Part shown: one piece after another, positions 1-8,648 of the stretch | How the letters are laid out: each line of letters opens with the position of its first letter | Numbering within the stretch: position 1 is the stretch's first letter | Assembly: GCF_041261205.1 (NCBI RefSeq) | Contig: NZ_JBGCCH010000004.1 | Location: forward strand, 248,001 to 312,000 | Direction: 5' to 3' | DNA length: 64,000 nt | From: Catenulispora sp. MAP5-51 | GTDB taxonomy: Bacteria; Actinomycetota; Actinomycetes; Streptomycetales; Catenulisporaceae | Notes under the pieces: generated by a model | Seen by the model: only the letters and a program-made list of their open reading frames with translations | Databases searched by the model: none | Told to the model about the DNA's origin: nothing | Position numbers and translations under genes: made by a program

Positions 1-325
1 TCGTGAAGTCCAGCGCCAGCTCGGTGTCGCGGACCGCGCGCAGCGCGTCGAGCTCCTCGTCCAGGCCGCGGTGCAGGCGCCCGCTCGGCGGCAGGTCCGG
101 GATCAGGAAGGCCGGGGCGTAGTTGGGGATCGCGTTCAGCAGCTCCATCAGCGGCCGGCAGCGTTCGGGGACGTGCCGCAGGGCCCCGGCCAGCCAGCGC
201 CGGTGCGCCGAGCGTAAAGGACGGGTGGATCCCAGCTGGTCCAGGCCGCGGACCAGGTTCACCAGGGGAGAGGTCTCAAAACCGATGTTCGCCAGGTCGG
301 CACTGGTCATGGGGATGCCGACCAC
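1..325 (-). CDS. DUF5937/ArsR-type transcriptional regulator (N-terminal part, cut by window edge)
   Basis: Only the first ~108 residues lie in the window; the C-terminal winged helix would be to the left. The visible part (SADLANIGFETSPLVNL, later YAPAFLIPDL and a Glu/Leu-rich helix) resembles the N-terminal DUF5937 domain that precedes an ArsR-like DNA-binding domain in streptomycete regulators. I chose GTG at 325 because GAGGGGG sits 6 nt before it; the in-frame ATG at 310 has no ribosome binding site. Family assignment is from recognition, not alignment. Confidence 0.6.
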   Translation of the reverse strand, partial: MVGIPMTSADLANIGFETSPLVNLVRGLDQLGSTRPLRSAHRRWLAGALRHVPERCRPLMELLNAIPNYAPAFLIPDLPPSGRLHRGLDEELDALRAVRDTELALDFT

Positions 326-429
326 GCCCCACCCCCTCTTCGCCGAGCCCGCGCCCGCCCCGGCCGGCGGTGCGGCAACCCCCTGACAACCGACGACCCC
401 GCCGGCTGCCGTCGCTCGCATGATACGCC

Positions 430-463
430 GCGAGCCCCCGACCGCGTGCGGTCGGGGGCTCGC
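430..463 (-). terminator. Strong hairpin downstream of the 490-825 gene
   Basis: A perfect 16-bp inverted repeat (430-445 with 448-463) around a 2-nt centre lies 27 bp past the stop codon of the leftward gene at 490. It should end that transcript and insulate the regulator at 1-325. Confidence 0.75.
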
Positions 464-489
464 TATGCGTGATGGCGCGAAGCCTCGCG

Positions 490-825
490 TCAGGCGGCGG
501 CCTCGGCGAGCTCGCCGGCGGTCAGCTTCTCCGCCAGCGCCTTCCACGCCGGGACCTTCTCGCCGAACTTGGCGGCCAGCTCGGTCACCTCGGCGTCGAT
601 CTTCGTGCGGTCCGCGCCCTCGATGGCGGACAGGAGGCCGAACAGCTCCTCGGAGTCCACCTTCAGGTGCAGGTTCTTGCCGTCGGCGGCGGCGAAGTAG
701 CAGAAGCCGCCACCCAGCGGCGTGAACCGCTTCATGTCACCGAAGACACGCCCGCCGCCGGCACCACCGGCACCGGCCCGCACGGATGCGCGCGCTGTCT
801 TGCTTTCCTTCTTGGCACCGGCCAC
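490..825 (-). CDS. Small hypothetical protein, 111 aa
   Basis: Not recognised. The protein has a basic, Gly/Ala-rich N-terminus (about 30 residues, AKKESKTARASVRAGAGG) followed by a compact acidic domain with the segments MKRFTPLGGGFCYF, LHLKVDSEELFGLL and a final amphipathic Ala/Glu-rich helix. GTG at 825 is chosen because GAGGAGG lies 6 nt upstream; the internal ATG (MKRF) has no such site. It is a single gene, divergent from ftsK and closed by the hairpin at 430-463. No signal peptide, membrane segment or catalytic motif is visible. The basic tail could contact nucleic acid, but that is speculation. Confidence 0.6.
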   Translation of the reverse strand: MAGAKKESKTARASVRAGAGGAGGGRVFGDMKRFTPLGGGFCYFAAADGKNLHLKVDSEELFGLLSAIEGADRTKIDAEVTELAAKFGEKVPAWKALAEKLTAGELAEAAA

Positions 826-1079
826 GACGGCCCTCCTCGATAGTCCCGGCGCGTCGTGCAGACGCGGACGAACCAGCTGATGAATTGGGGGATCGACCCG
901 CTCGGGAAGGGCGCACACGCGAATACTGCGCGGCACCCACAAGGGGCCGACCGAACTACTTTAGCCTGAACGGCCGCCCGGACGGGAATCGGCCGTCGGG
1001 CGGGTAACGGCTCGCACGCGCGGGCGAACTTGCGTGTGGCGGGCGGTGCCGGTGGGACATCACCGGTAGCCTGGTCATC

Positions 1080-3728
1080 ATGGCCACCCGTACGCCCTCC
1101 AAGAACAGCAAGGCAACGGCAGCCACATCCGCGTCCAAGTCCGGTGCGAAGTCCTCCTCGGGGTCGGCCGGATCGGCGGGGGCGGCCAAGGGCACCGCCG
1201 CGAGAAAGGGACGCGGCAGGGCTGCCGCGTCCGGCGCCGCGCCCGCCGCCGCACCTCCGCCGAAGAACCCGCGCTCCCGCTCGGCGCGTACCGCCGGGCC
1301 GCTGGAGAAGGGGATCGGCAGGCTGGCCACCAATTCGCGCCGCGGCGCCGGCCGGGCCTCGCAGGGGGCCAAGTCGCTGCACCCGGACCACCGGCGCGAC
1401 GGCGTCGGCTTCGCGCTGATCGGCCTGGGGATAGTGATGGCCGCGGCGCTGTGGCACGGGTTCCCCGGCGCGGTGCCGCAGGCCATCGTCGCGGTCGTGG
1501 CCGGCGGCTTCGGCCGGGTCGGCGCGTTCACGCCGCTGCTGGTCTTCGGCCTGGCGGTGCGGGTGATCCGGCGGCCGGAGGAGGCCGCCGACACCAACCG
1601 GATGTCCATCGGCTGGGGGGCCTTCACCGTCGCCGCGGTCGGCCTGATCCACATCTCCGGCCACATGCCGCACCCCTCGGACGGGGCCACCGCGATGCGG
1701 GACGCCGGCGGCTGGATCGGCTACGCGATCTCCGCGCCGCTGGTCTCGACGGTGTCCTCGTTCGTCGCCGTGCCGCTGCTGATCCTGCTGCTGCTGTTCG
1801 GGGTCCTGGTCATCACCGCGACGCCGGTCTACCGGATCCCGGAGCGGATCCGCGCCGGCCGCGGGCACGCGGGCGGGTTCCTGCATTGGATGATCTTCGG
1901 CGAGCGCGAGGACCCGGACGCGTCGGCCACCGAGGAGGACGACCCGTACGGGATCCTCCCCGAGGACGACCCCTCGGACAACGAGGTCCGCAACCAGCGC
2001 CTGCAGCAGACCGTCGAGAACGAGCCGACGATCTTCATCCCGATGCTGGAGGAGTCCGGCACCGCGGCCGGCGACGCCGTGCCGGACGCGGTGCCGGCCG
2101 AGGACGACGGCACCCAGGTGACGATCCCGGTCGCCCGCACCCGCAAGGCCGGCGGCAAGAAGGCCGGCTCCGCCGCTCCGGCGGCCGGCGTCTCGCCCAA
2201 GGACGCGGTCCAGGCGGCGATGGAGCTGTACGCGGCCAGCGCGGACCCGAACGCCGAGTACAAGCTCCCGCCGCCGGACATGCTGCGCGTCGGGGCGCCG
2301 CCGAAGACCCGCTCGAAGGCCAACGACGCCGTGGTGGCCGCGCTGGTCGAGGTCTTCAAGCAGTTCAACGTGGACGCCAAGGTCGTCGGCTTCACCCGCG
2401 GCCCGACGGTCACCCGCTACGAGATCGAGCTGGGCCACGCGGTCAAGGTGGAGCGAATCACCGCGCTGAGCAAGAACATCGCCTACGCGGTGGCCTCGGC
2501 CGACGTCCGGATCCTGTCGCCGATCCCCGGCAAGTCCGCCATAGGGATCGAGATCCCCAACACCGACCGCGAGAACGTCTCCCTGGGCGACGTGCTGCGC
2601 TCGACGGAGGCCACCACCCAGACCCACCCGATGATGGTGGGGCTGGGCAAGGACGTCGAGGGCCGGCACATCGTGGCCAACCTGACCCGCATGCCGCACA
2701 TGCTGGTGGCCGGCGCGACTGGCGCCGGCAAGTCCACCTGCATCAATACTTTGATCGTCTCGGTGCTGCTGCGTGCCACCCCGGACCAGGTCCGGCTGAT
2801 CCTGGTGGACCCCAAGCGGGTCGAGCTGACCAGCTACGAGGGCATCCCGCACCTGATCACGCCGATCATCACCAACCCGAAGAAGGCCGCCGAGGCGCTG
2901 CAGTGGGTGGTCCGGGAGATGGACCTGCGCTACGACGACCTGGCCGAGTCCGGCTTCCGGCACGTGGACGACTTCAACGCCGCGGTGAAGGCAGGCAAGC
3001 TCAAGCCGCTGCCGGGCTCGGAGCGGGTGTACCAGCCCTACCCGTACCTGCTGGTGATCGTCGACGAGCTCGCCGACCTGATGATGGTGGCCCCGCGCGA
3101 CGTCGAGGACTCCATCGTCCGCATCACCCAGCTGGCCCGGGCCGCCGGCATCCACCTGGTGCTGGCCACCCAGCGGCCGTCGGTGGACGTGGTGACCGGC
3201 CTGATCAAGGCGAACGTGCCCTCGCGGCTGGCCTTCGCCACCTCCTCGCTGGCCGACTCCCGGGTCATCCTGGACCAGCCGGGCGCGGAGAAGCTGGTCG
3301 GCCAGGGCGACGCGCTGTTCCTGCCGATGGGCGCCTCCAAGGCGCAGCGGCTGCAGGGCGCGTACGTGTCGGAGGCCGAGATCGCGGCGGTCGTGAAGTT
3401 CAGCAAGGACCAGCTGACCCCGGCCTACCGCGAGGACGTCACCGGCCAGGCGGCGTCGAAGAAGGTGGCCGAGGAGGAGATCGGCGACGACCTGGACCTG
3501 CTGCTGCAGGCCGCGGAGCTGGTGGTGTCCACGCAGTTCGGGTCGACCTCGATGCTGCAGCGCAAGCTGCGGGTCGGGTTCGCCAAGGCCGGGCGGCTGA
3601 TGGACCTGCTGGAGACCCGGAACGTGGTCGGGCCCTCGGAGGGGGCCAAGGCGCGGGACGTGCTGGTGCGGCCCGATGATCTGGAGGGCCTGCTGGACTC
3701 GATCCGGGCCGAGGCCGGGGCGGGATAG
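1080..3728 (+). CDS. ftsK: DNA translocase FtsK/SpoIIIE
   Basis: Septum-anchored hexameric ATPase that pumps the chromosome terminus through the closing division or sporulation septum. The 882-aa protein has an Ala/Ser/Lys-rich N-terminus (1-90), about four membrane segments (~105-260), an acidic linker, and the FtsK motor with Walker A GATGAGKS (~545-552) and Walker B LLVIVDELADLM (~660). The C-terminal winged-helix gamma domain (~800-870, LVVSTQFGSTSMLQRKLRVGF) reads the orienting DNA sequences in the family. TAGCCT at 1067-1072 ends 7 nt before the ATG and there is no ribosome binding site, which suggests a leaderless mRNA. Length and domains are normal for an actinobacterial FtsK. Confidence 0.95.
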   Translation: MATRTPSKNSKATAATSASKSGAKSSSGSAGSAGAAKGTAARKGRGRAAASGAAPAAAPPPKNPRSRSARTAGPLEKGIGRLATNSRRGAGRASQGAKSLHPDHRRDGVGFALIGLGIVMAAALWHGFPGAVPQAIVAVVAGGFGRVGAFTPLLVFGLAVRVIRRPEEAADTNRMSIGWGAFTVAAVGLIHISGHMPHPSDGATAMRDAGGWIGYAISAPLVSTVSSFVAVPLLILLLLFGVLVITATPVYRIPERIRAGRGHAGGFLHWMIFGEREDPDASATEEDDPYGILPEDDPSDNEVRNQRLQQTVENEPTIFIPMLEESGTAAGDAVPDAVPAEDDGTQVTIPVARTRKAGGKKAGSAAPAAGVSPKDAVQAAMELYAASADPNAEYKLPPPDMLRVGAPPKTRSKANDAVVAALVEVFKQFNVDAKVVGFTRGPTVTRYEIELGHAVKVERITALSKNIAYAVASADVRILSPIPGKSAIGIEIPNTDRENVSLGDVLRSTEATTQTHPMMVGLGKDVEGRHIVANLTRMPHMLVAGATGAGKSTCINTLIVSVLLRATPDQVRLILVDPKRVELTSYEGIPHLITPIITNPKKAAEALQWVVREMDLRYDDLAESGFRHVDDFNAAVKAGKLKPLPGSERVYQPYPYLLVIVDELADLMMVAPRDVEDSIVRITQLARAAGIHLVLATQRPSVDVVTGLIKANVPSRLAFATSSLADSRVILDQPGAEKLVGQGDALFLPMGASKAQRLQGAYVSEAEIAAVVKFSKDQLTPAYREDVTGQAASKKVAEEEIGDDLDLLLQAAELVVSTQFGSTSMLQRKLRVGFAKAGRLMDLLETRNVVGPSEGAKARDVLVRPDDLEGLLDSIRAEAGAG

Positions 3729-3731
3729 GGC

Positions 3732-3767
3732 GGCAGCGCTGCCCGCACCCGCCGGCGGCCTGCGGGC
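3732..3767. terminator. Inverted repeats between convergent ftsK and the DUF1508 gene
   Basis: The 39-bp gap holds a 12-bp perfect palindrome (3732-3743) and an overlapping hairpin with arms 3741-3747 and 3761-3767 around a GC-rich loop. It ends directly at the stop codon of the leftward gene. It could terminate both genes, but no U-tract is present. Confidence 0.45.
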
Positions 3768-4064
3768 CTACTTCGGTCCGGTGCTCCTGCCCATGGGCAT
3801 GCCCTTGCCCATCGGCATGCTCTGGTCCGCCGGCACCGTGTGCCCGGATCCCGTCGTGTGCCCGGCGGGCACGTTCTTTGCCTGGTCGGTCAGGTCGACC
3901 AGGGTGGCGGCCTCGGCGTTGGCGCGGATCGACTGGATGCCGCTGATCGCGCTCGCCTTCGATTCGTACGCCTCGCCGACGGCGATGATCTCGCCGTTCC
4001 CGGCCTTGAGGCGGAATCGGAACTTCCCGGCCTTGTCCTTGTAGACCTCGAACTTCCCGGCCAT
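3768..4064 (-). CDS. DUF1508 (YegP-like) protein with Met-Pro-Met-Gly tail, 98 aa
   Basis: Residues 1-55 match the small DUF1508/YegP fold: GKFEVYKDKAGKFRFRLKAGNGE, then EAYESKASAISGIQSIRANA. This fold is common in small stress-related proteins whose biochemistry is not established. Usual members end near residue 60; this one continues with a flexible Thr/Gly/His tail that contains the repeats SMPMGKGMPMG. The ATG at 4064 follows AAAGGA at good spacing. The gene converges on ftsK and is transcribed alone. Confidence 0.85.
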   Translation of the reverse strand: MAGKFEVYKDKAGKFRFRLKAGNGEIIAVGEAYESKASAISGIQSIRANAEAATLVDLTDQAKNVPAGHTTGSGHTVPADQSMPMGKGMPMGRSTGPK

Positions 4065-4321
4065 CGTCCAGTCCTTTCGGTAGTGCGGTCCCCCCTCACG
4101 GTGGTCTGCCTTCGCCGCCCCGCGCCATCGCACGTGCGCCGTTCGTGCCCTGTCGACAAGTCGATGGAACTGACCCGCGCGACCTATCAATACGACATAT
4201 GGGCGAATCCACTCTCCGGTTCGCCTCAATCCACTCGATATGGGGCATAGCCGTCTGTGCGGGGGTCTGCGCGGCGGGAGGTCCGGCGGGCTTACGGATC
4301 GGGTGAATCGAGGTGTGTCGC

Positions 4322-5785
4322 ATGGGCGGTCAGCGGGCTGAGGACGAGCGGGACGGCACGGGTGTCGGGCTCGACGAGGCGGACGCGCTGCGCGGCGGGC
4401 GCTTCGTCGGGGATGAGGTCGCCGGCGGCGGGGTAGCGGGAGGCGCCGGTGGTGGCGCTGGTGGCAGTGTCGGTGCGCGGACTGCGGCGCGCACCGGCAC
4501 TGCCACCGACGTCGCCGCCGAGAGGGCCACCGCCACCGCCACGGCCACCGGGACCGACGCCGCCGAGCCCTGCACGAAGGCTGCCGAGACGCCGGTGACG
4601 GCGCCGACGGCCGCCGTGCCGGCTGCGGCCTCCGAGCCGGGGTCGACACCGGATCCCGACAAGGTCCCGGCCGCCAAGGCCGCCGAGGCCGCGGCGGACC
4701 CGGCGGACCTGACCGACTCGCAGATCGTCGGCCGGCGCCTGGCGCTGGCCCGGCAGCACGCGGGCCTGTCGATCGAGGAAGTCGTGGCGGCCACCCGGAT
4801 CCGGCCGGGCATGCTGCGCGAGATCGAGGCGGGGGAGTTCATGCACTGCGGCGGCGATGTCTACGCCCGCGGGCACGTGCGGGCCATCGCCAAGGTCGTG
4901 GGCATCGACCCGGAGCCGCTGCTGGAAGAGCACCCGCCGCACGTACCGACCGACCTGCCGGTGCGGGGACGGTCGCGCGTGGTGTCGCGGGCCGAGGCGC
5001 CCAAGGCCCCGGCCGCCTCGGCCGAGGAACAGAAGCCGGGCGCGGGTGCGGCATCGGACAGGCGGGCGGGTGCGCCGGCCTCCAATGTGATGCCGACCAA
5101 CGCGGTGCCGACCAACGCCGTGCCGACCAGCGCGGCGCGCGACAACGCGGCGCGGTTCGCCGGGCGCGCGCCGAGCCGGGTGATCCGGCCGGCGGCTGAG
5201 GGCGCGACGCTGGTGGCCGCGAGCAAGGGCGCCGCTGCGGGCAAGGCGGCCGCGGCCGGCGCCGGTACCGGCGGCAAGGGCGGCTCCGGATCGGTTCGGC
5301 CGCCGCAGCCCCGCCGCAAGGACGACCCGGGCAAGATCGAGCGGTATCCCAAGTCGGCGAACTGGACCGCCGCGATGCTGGTGGCGCTGCTCGGCCTGGT
5401 GGTGTTCGCCGGCGTGCAGCTGATCGGCGACGACGGCGGCAAGGCCGCCCCGGCCGCGGCCCCGGCTCCCAAGCCGAAGCCGGTCGCGGTCAAGCCCACG
5501 CCTCCGCCGCTCCCGCCGGCGCCCAAGGGCGTCGCGGTCAAGATCGCCGCCGTCGGCTCCGACAGCTGGCTGAACGTGACCGGCCCGGACGGCCACGTCC
5601 TGTTCGACAACATGCTGCCGGCCGGCAGCACGCAGAGCTTCCAGGACCCCAAGCAGCTCGGCGTGACCCTCGGCAACGCCGCGGCGGTCCACATGACGCT
5701 GAACGGCAAGGACCTCGGTTCGGCCGGCGGCGACGGCCAGGTCGTGCACGTGACGCTGAACCCGACCGGCGAGGTGGCCGGCTGA
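4322..5785 (+). CDS. RodZ-like helix-turn-helix membrane protein (HTH_25 + DUF4115)
   Basis: Bitopic protein of the RodZ type, which in other bacteria links the MreB cytoskeleton to wall synthesis. After an Ala/Thr-rich low-complexity N-terminus (1-130) comes an HTH_25 domain (~133-200: VGRRLALARQHAGLSIEEV, IRPGMLREIEAG, YARGHVRAIAKVVGIDPEPLL). Then follow a variable linker, one membrane helix (~346-368), a Pro-rich spacer and an extracellular DUF4115 domain (~395-487: DSWLNVTGPDG, GSTQSF, LTLNPTGEV-like end). ATG 4322 is preferred over GTG 4313 because GAGG lies 8 nt before it. The long N-terminal extension is unusual, and the true start could lie further inside. The ftsK-rodZ-rimO-pgsA-cinA order is common in actinobacteria. 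Confidence 0.85.
   Translation: MGGQRAEDERDGTGVGLDEADALRGGRFVGDEVAGGGVAGGAGGGAGGSVGARTAARTGTATDVAAERATATATATGTDAAEPCTKAAETPVTAPTAAVPAAASEPGSTPDPDKVPAAKAAEAAADPADLTDSQIVGRRLALARQHAGLSIEEVVAATRIRPGMLREIEAGEFMHCGGDVYARGHVRAIAKVVGIDPEPLLEEHPPHVPTDLPVRGRSRVVSRAEAPKAPAASAEEQKPGAGAASDRRAGAPASNVMPTNAVPTNAVPTSAARDNAARFAGRAPSRVIRPAAEGATLVAASKGAAAGKAAAAGAGTGGKGGSGSVRPPQPRRKDDPGKIERYPKSANWTAAMLVALLGLVVFAGVQLIGDDGGKAAPAAAPAPKPKPVAVKPTPPPLPPAPKGVAVKIAAVGSDSWLNVTGPDGHVLFDNMLPAGSTQSFQDPKQLGVTLGNAAAVHMTLNGKDLGSAGGDGQVVHVTLNPTGEVAG
5090..5134 (+). repeat. Three tandem 15-bp repeats inside the RodZ-like gene
   Basis: Units 5090-5104, 5105-5119 and 5120-5134 encode MPTNA-VPTNA-VPTSA in the linker between the HTH and the membrane helix. 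This is a likely site of repeat-number variation. Confidence 0.85.
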
Positions 5786-5809
5786 GCGCGGGTTCCAGGG
5801 AAACGATGA

Positions 5810-5835
5810 GGGCGGCGACCATGTGGTCGCCGCCC
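5810..5835 (+). terminator. Rho-independent-type hairpin after the RodZ-like gene
   Basis: A perfect 12-bp stem (5810-5821 with 5824-5835) followed by TTGT lies 25 bp after the stop codon, before the methyltransferase gene. Confidence 0.7.
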
Positions 5836-5905
5836 TTGTCCGTACTCGCACACAACCCGCACAGCTTCTCCACCACGGGCTCACCGTCCGCTGTTTCGAT
5901 GAAGC

Positions 5906-6691
5906 ATGACCAGCTCAGCAGTCACCAGCGCCGCTTCGGCGTCCTACCTGGACGCGGTCGCGGCCACCGATGCCGCCCGTTCCTACAAGCAGGACCTGAT
6001 CACCGCACTCGCCATCGCACCGGGCCACCGCGTGCTGGACGTCGGCTGCGGTCCCGGGACCGATCTCGCGGCCCTGGCCGAAGCGGCCGGTCCGGCGGGA
6101 ACGGTGCTCGGTATCGACCAGGATCCCCAGATGGTCGCGACCGCCCGGGTACGGATGGCTGATCGGCCGACTGTCCAGGTGCGCCACGCGGACGCCCACC
6201 AGCTACCGTTCGCGGATCACAGCATCGACCGTGCCCGCGCCGATCGCGTCCTGATGCACGTCGCCGATCCGGCAGCGGTGCTGCGCGAGATCCATCGGGT
6301 GTTGCGGCCCGGCGGCCGTCTCACCCTGGCCGAGCCGGACTGGGACACGCTCGCCGTCGACCACACCGATCTGGCGGTCAGCCGTGCCTTCACCCGGTAC
6401 GTCGCCGAGCGCGTCAACCGCAATCAGGCCGTCGGACGGCAGCTGCCGCGCCTCGCCGCACACGCCGGGTACACCCTGCGGGCTGTTCGCAATGAGGCCG
6501 TGGTGTTCACAGATTTCCAGACCGCCGAGACCATCCTGGGGCTGCGCCGCACCACCGAGCGCGCGGTGACCGCCGGTTACCTCACCGAGGAGGACGCCGC
6601 CGCCTGGCTCGGCCATCTCACAGCTGACACGTTCTTCGCGACCGTGTCCTTCGTGACCGTGGTCGCCGAGTCAGCACTCGCTCTCGTCTGA
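5906..6691 (+). CDS. Class I SAM-dependent methyltransferase, 261 aa
   Basis: Methyltransf_11/25-type small-molecule methyltransferase. Motif I VLDVGCGPGTDLAAL (~46-60) binds SAM, the acidic GIDQDP (~72) contacts the ribose, and the motifs HADAHQLPFADHSIDRA (~100) and RVLRPGGRLTLAEPDW (~135) complete the fold. The substrate cannot be told from sequence. It is a monocistronic gene after the hairpin at 5810-5835. Its last 21 bp overlap the 3' end of the opposing marR-type gene, so any readthrough would be antisense to the efflux operon. Confidence 0.85.
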   Translation: MTSSAVTSAASASYLDAVAATDAARSYKQDLITALAIAPGHRVLDVGCGPGTDLAALAEAAGPAGTVLGIDQDPQMVATARVRMADRPTVQVRHADAHQLPFADHSIDRARADRVLMHVADPAAVLREIHRVLRPGGRLTLAEPDWDTLAVDHTDLAVSRAFTRYVAERVNRNQAVGRQLPRLAAHAGYTLRAVRNEAVVFTDFQTAETILGLRRTTERAVTAGYLTEEDAAAWLGHLTADTFFATVSFVTVVAESALALV

Positions 6692-7102
6692 AGCCTTCTC
6701 CAGCAGCTCCGCCACGACCGCCAGCTCCTCGGCGCTCAGCCGGAGGAGCCCCGGGGCCGGCTCGGCGAGGATCCGGATCGCGGTCACGGCGGCGGAGTGC
6801 CCCTCGGGGGTGAGCTCGACCATCTTGGCGCGGCGGTCGTCCGGGGCGACGCTGCGGGTCACCAGGCCGCGCTCCTCGAGGTCGTCGACCACGGTGGTGG
6901 TGTAGGGCTTGTCCCAGCTCAGACGGGCGGCCAGTTCGCTCATCCGCAGCGGGCCGTGCACCAGCCGGCGCAGCGCGCGCGACCGGCCGAAGCTCAGGCC
7001 GGTCGCCCTCTCCACCGCGCCGCGTACGTCGCGCTGGTGGAGCACCAGCTTCTGCATCGCGGCGTGCGCACGGTACGCGTCGTGGCTGGGGTAGTCGGTC
7101 AT
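6671..7102 (-). CDS. MarR family transcriptional regulator
   Basis: The 143-aa winged-helix protein has the MarR signatures LRMSELAARLSWDKPYTTTVVDDLEERGLVTR (recognition helix and wing, ~50-82) and DDRRAKMVELTPEGHSA (~84-100). It is translated through an ATGA overlap from the MFS pump gene just upstream, so pump and regulator share one mRNA. The likely role is ligand-released repression of that operon. The inverted repeat at 8590-8603, in front of the pump gene, is the candidate operator. The 3' end overlaps the methyltransferase gene by 21 bp. Confidence 0.9.
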   Translation of the reverse strand: MTDYPSHDAYRAHAAMQKLVLHQRDVRGAVERATGLSFGRSRALRRLVHGPLRMSELAARLSWDKPYTTTVVDDLEERGLVTRSVAPDDRRAKMVELTPEGHSAAVTAIRILAEPAPGLLRLSAEELAVVAELLEKASDESEC

Positions 7103-8553
7103 CGCAGTGCGGGGATCCCCGTGTCGGTCGTCGGCTCGGCCGGCTCGGTCAGCCGGGCCGCGGTGCGCGCGGCCGTCGCCGCCGCGTGCTTACCGGTCGT
7201 GAGCATACCTAGTACGAACACTGCAAGGCCGCAGCCGAACAGGATCCACCAGCCCGCGTGGCTGGCCGCCGGCAGTCCGGTGCGGGCCGGGCCGGTCGCC
7301 CGGGCCACCACCACCGAGCCGATGATCGCCACGCCGAGGGTCTGTCCGACCTGCCGGCTGGTGGAGGCCACCGCCGCCGCGACGCCGGCCTGCGCCCGCG
7401 GCATTCCGGACACCGCGGTGTTGGTGATCGGCGGGTTCAGGGTGCCGAAGCCCACGCCCAGGATCGCGTAGGCGACCAGCAGCAGCGCCACCGGCGTCGT
7501 CGCGCTCAGCCCGGTCAGCAGCAGGGGGCTGAGCGCCAGCAGCACGCCGGCGGCGATCAGCGGGACCCGCGGGCCGTGGTTGGCGACCCAGCGTCCCGAG
7601 CGCGGGCCGACGATGACGCTGGCCACCGCGATCGGCAGGGTCAGCAGTCCCGCCTTCAGCGCGCTGTAGCCGAGGGCGTCCTGGAGATACAGGGTGTTCA
7701 TGAACAGGAATCCGGACAGGGCCAGGAACCCCGCGACCGCCATCAGCGTGGCGCCGGAGAACGGCAGGCTGCGGAAGAACCGCGGGTCGATCAGCGGCTG
7801 CTCGCGGCGCAGCTCGTAGGCCACGAACCCGGCCGCCGCCGCGATCGCCGCGACGAACACCACGATGGTCTGCCCTGAGACCCACCCGACCCGCGGCGCC
7901 TCGATGATCGCGTAGGTGACGCCGGCCAGGAACGCGATGCCGAGCACCTGCCCGACCGGGTCGAAGCGGCGGGCCCTCGGGGCCTTGGACTCCGGCACGA
8001 AGATCCCGGTCAGCAGCACGGCCGCGACCCCGATCGGCACGTTCAGCCAGAAGATGGACCGCCAGCTGGCCGCGCTCAGCAGCAGGCCGCCGACCACCGG
8101 GCCGGCCGCCATGCTCACCCCGAACGCCGCCGACCACACGCCTATCGCCTTGGCGCGGTCCTTGTTGTCGGTGAACACGTTGGTGATGATCGACATCGCG
8201 ACCGGGTTCATCATGGCGCCGCCGACGCCCTGCAGGGCACGCGAGCCGACCAGCGCCCCGAGGTTGGGCGCCAGCGCGCACAGCACCGAGCCGACGACGA
8301 ACAACGAGGTACCGGTCATGAACACGCGGCGCCGGCCGAGCCGGTCGCCGAGCGAGCCGGCCAGGATCAGCAGCGAGGCCAGGGTGAGGGTGTAGGCGTC
8401 GATGGTCCACTGCAGCCCGGAGACCGGGGCCCGCAGGTCGCGCTGGATAGAGGGCAGGGCCACGTTCACCGCGGTGTTGTCCACGCCGACGATGAACAGG
8501 CTCATACAGCAGATGGCCAGGATGAGATAACGACGGTGCGCGCTCTCGGGCAC
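7099..8553 (-). CDS. MFS drug-efflux transporter, DHA2/EmrB-QacA family (14 TM)
   Basis: Proton-driven exporter of 484 aa with about 14 membrane helices. Recognisable are the first-helix motif [17 protein letters not shown], motif [14 protein letters not shown] (~70) and motif C-like [14 protein letters not shown] (~150). GTG at 8553 follows GGGGAGG; longer in-frame extensions lack a ribosome binding site and add no family sequence. It is the first gene of a two-gene operon with the MarR regulator. The cargo is unknown; hydrophobic drugs or antibiotics are typical. Confidence 0.9.
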   Translation of the reverse strand: MPESAHRRYLILAICCMSLFIVGVDNTAVNVALPSIQRDLRAPVSGLQWTIDAYTLTLASLLILAGSLGDRLGRRRVFMTGTSLFVVGSVLCALAPNLGALVGSRALQGVGGAMMNPVAMSIITNVFTDNKDRAKAIGVWSAAFGVSMAAGPVVGGLLLSAASWRSIFWLNVPIGVAAVLLTGIFVPESKAPRARRFDPVGQVLGIAFLAGVTYAIIEAPRVGWVSGQTIVVFVAAIAAAAGFVAYELRREQPLIDPRFFRSLPFSGATLMAVAGFLALSGFLFMNTLYLQDALGYSALKAGLLTLPIAVASVIVGPRSGRWVANHGPRVPLIAAGVLLALSPLLLTGLSATTPVALLLVAYAILGVGFGTLNPPITNTAVSGMPRAQAGVAAAVASTSRQVGQTLGVAIIGSVVVARATGPARTGLPAASHAGWWILFGCGLAVFVLGMLTTGKHAAATAARTAARLTEPAEPTTDTGIPALR

Positions 8554-8571
8554 GGAGCCTCCCCAAGAAAG

Positions 8572-8615
8572 ATTGTGTCTGTATAACCATTGTAAGCACA
8601 CAACTATTGTGTCTG
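8572..8615 (-). promoter_or_regulatory. Candidate MarR operator and direct repeats in the MFS/rimO intergenic region
   Basis: An imperfect inverted repeat TTGTAAGCACACAA (8590-8603; 10 of 14 positions symmetric) is flanked by two exact copies of ATTGTGTCTG (8572-8581 and 8606-8615, 34 bp apart). The elements lie just upstream of the MFS start and beside the rimO -10 box at 8636-8641. They are unusually AT-rich for this genome, and a MarR dimer binding here could control both directions. Confidence 0.5.
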
Positions 8616-8648
8616 GCCAACTATTCTTCGCGCTGTAGCCTGGTGGCC

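Noticed and set aside
732-3155. 807-codon open frame antisense to ftsK
   Set aside because: It is rich in Arg, Gly, His and Asp with no domain, and overlaps a complete ftsK gene. It is a frame kept open by high third-position GC.
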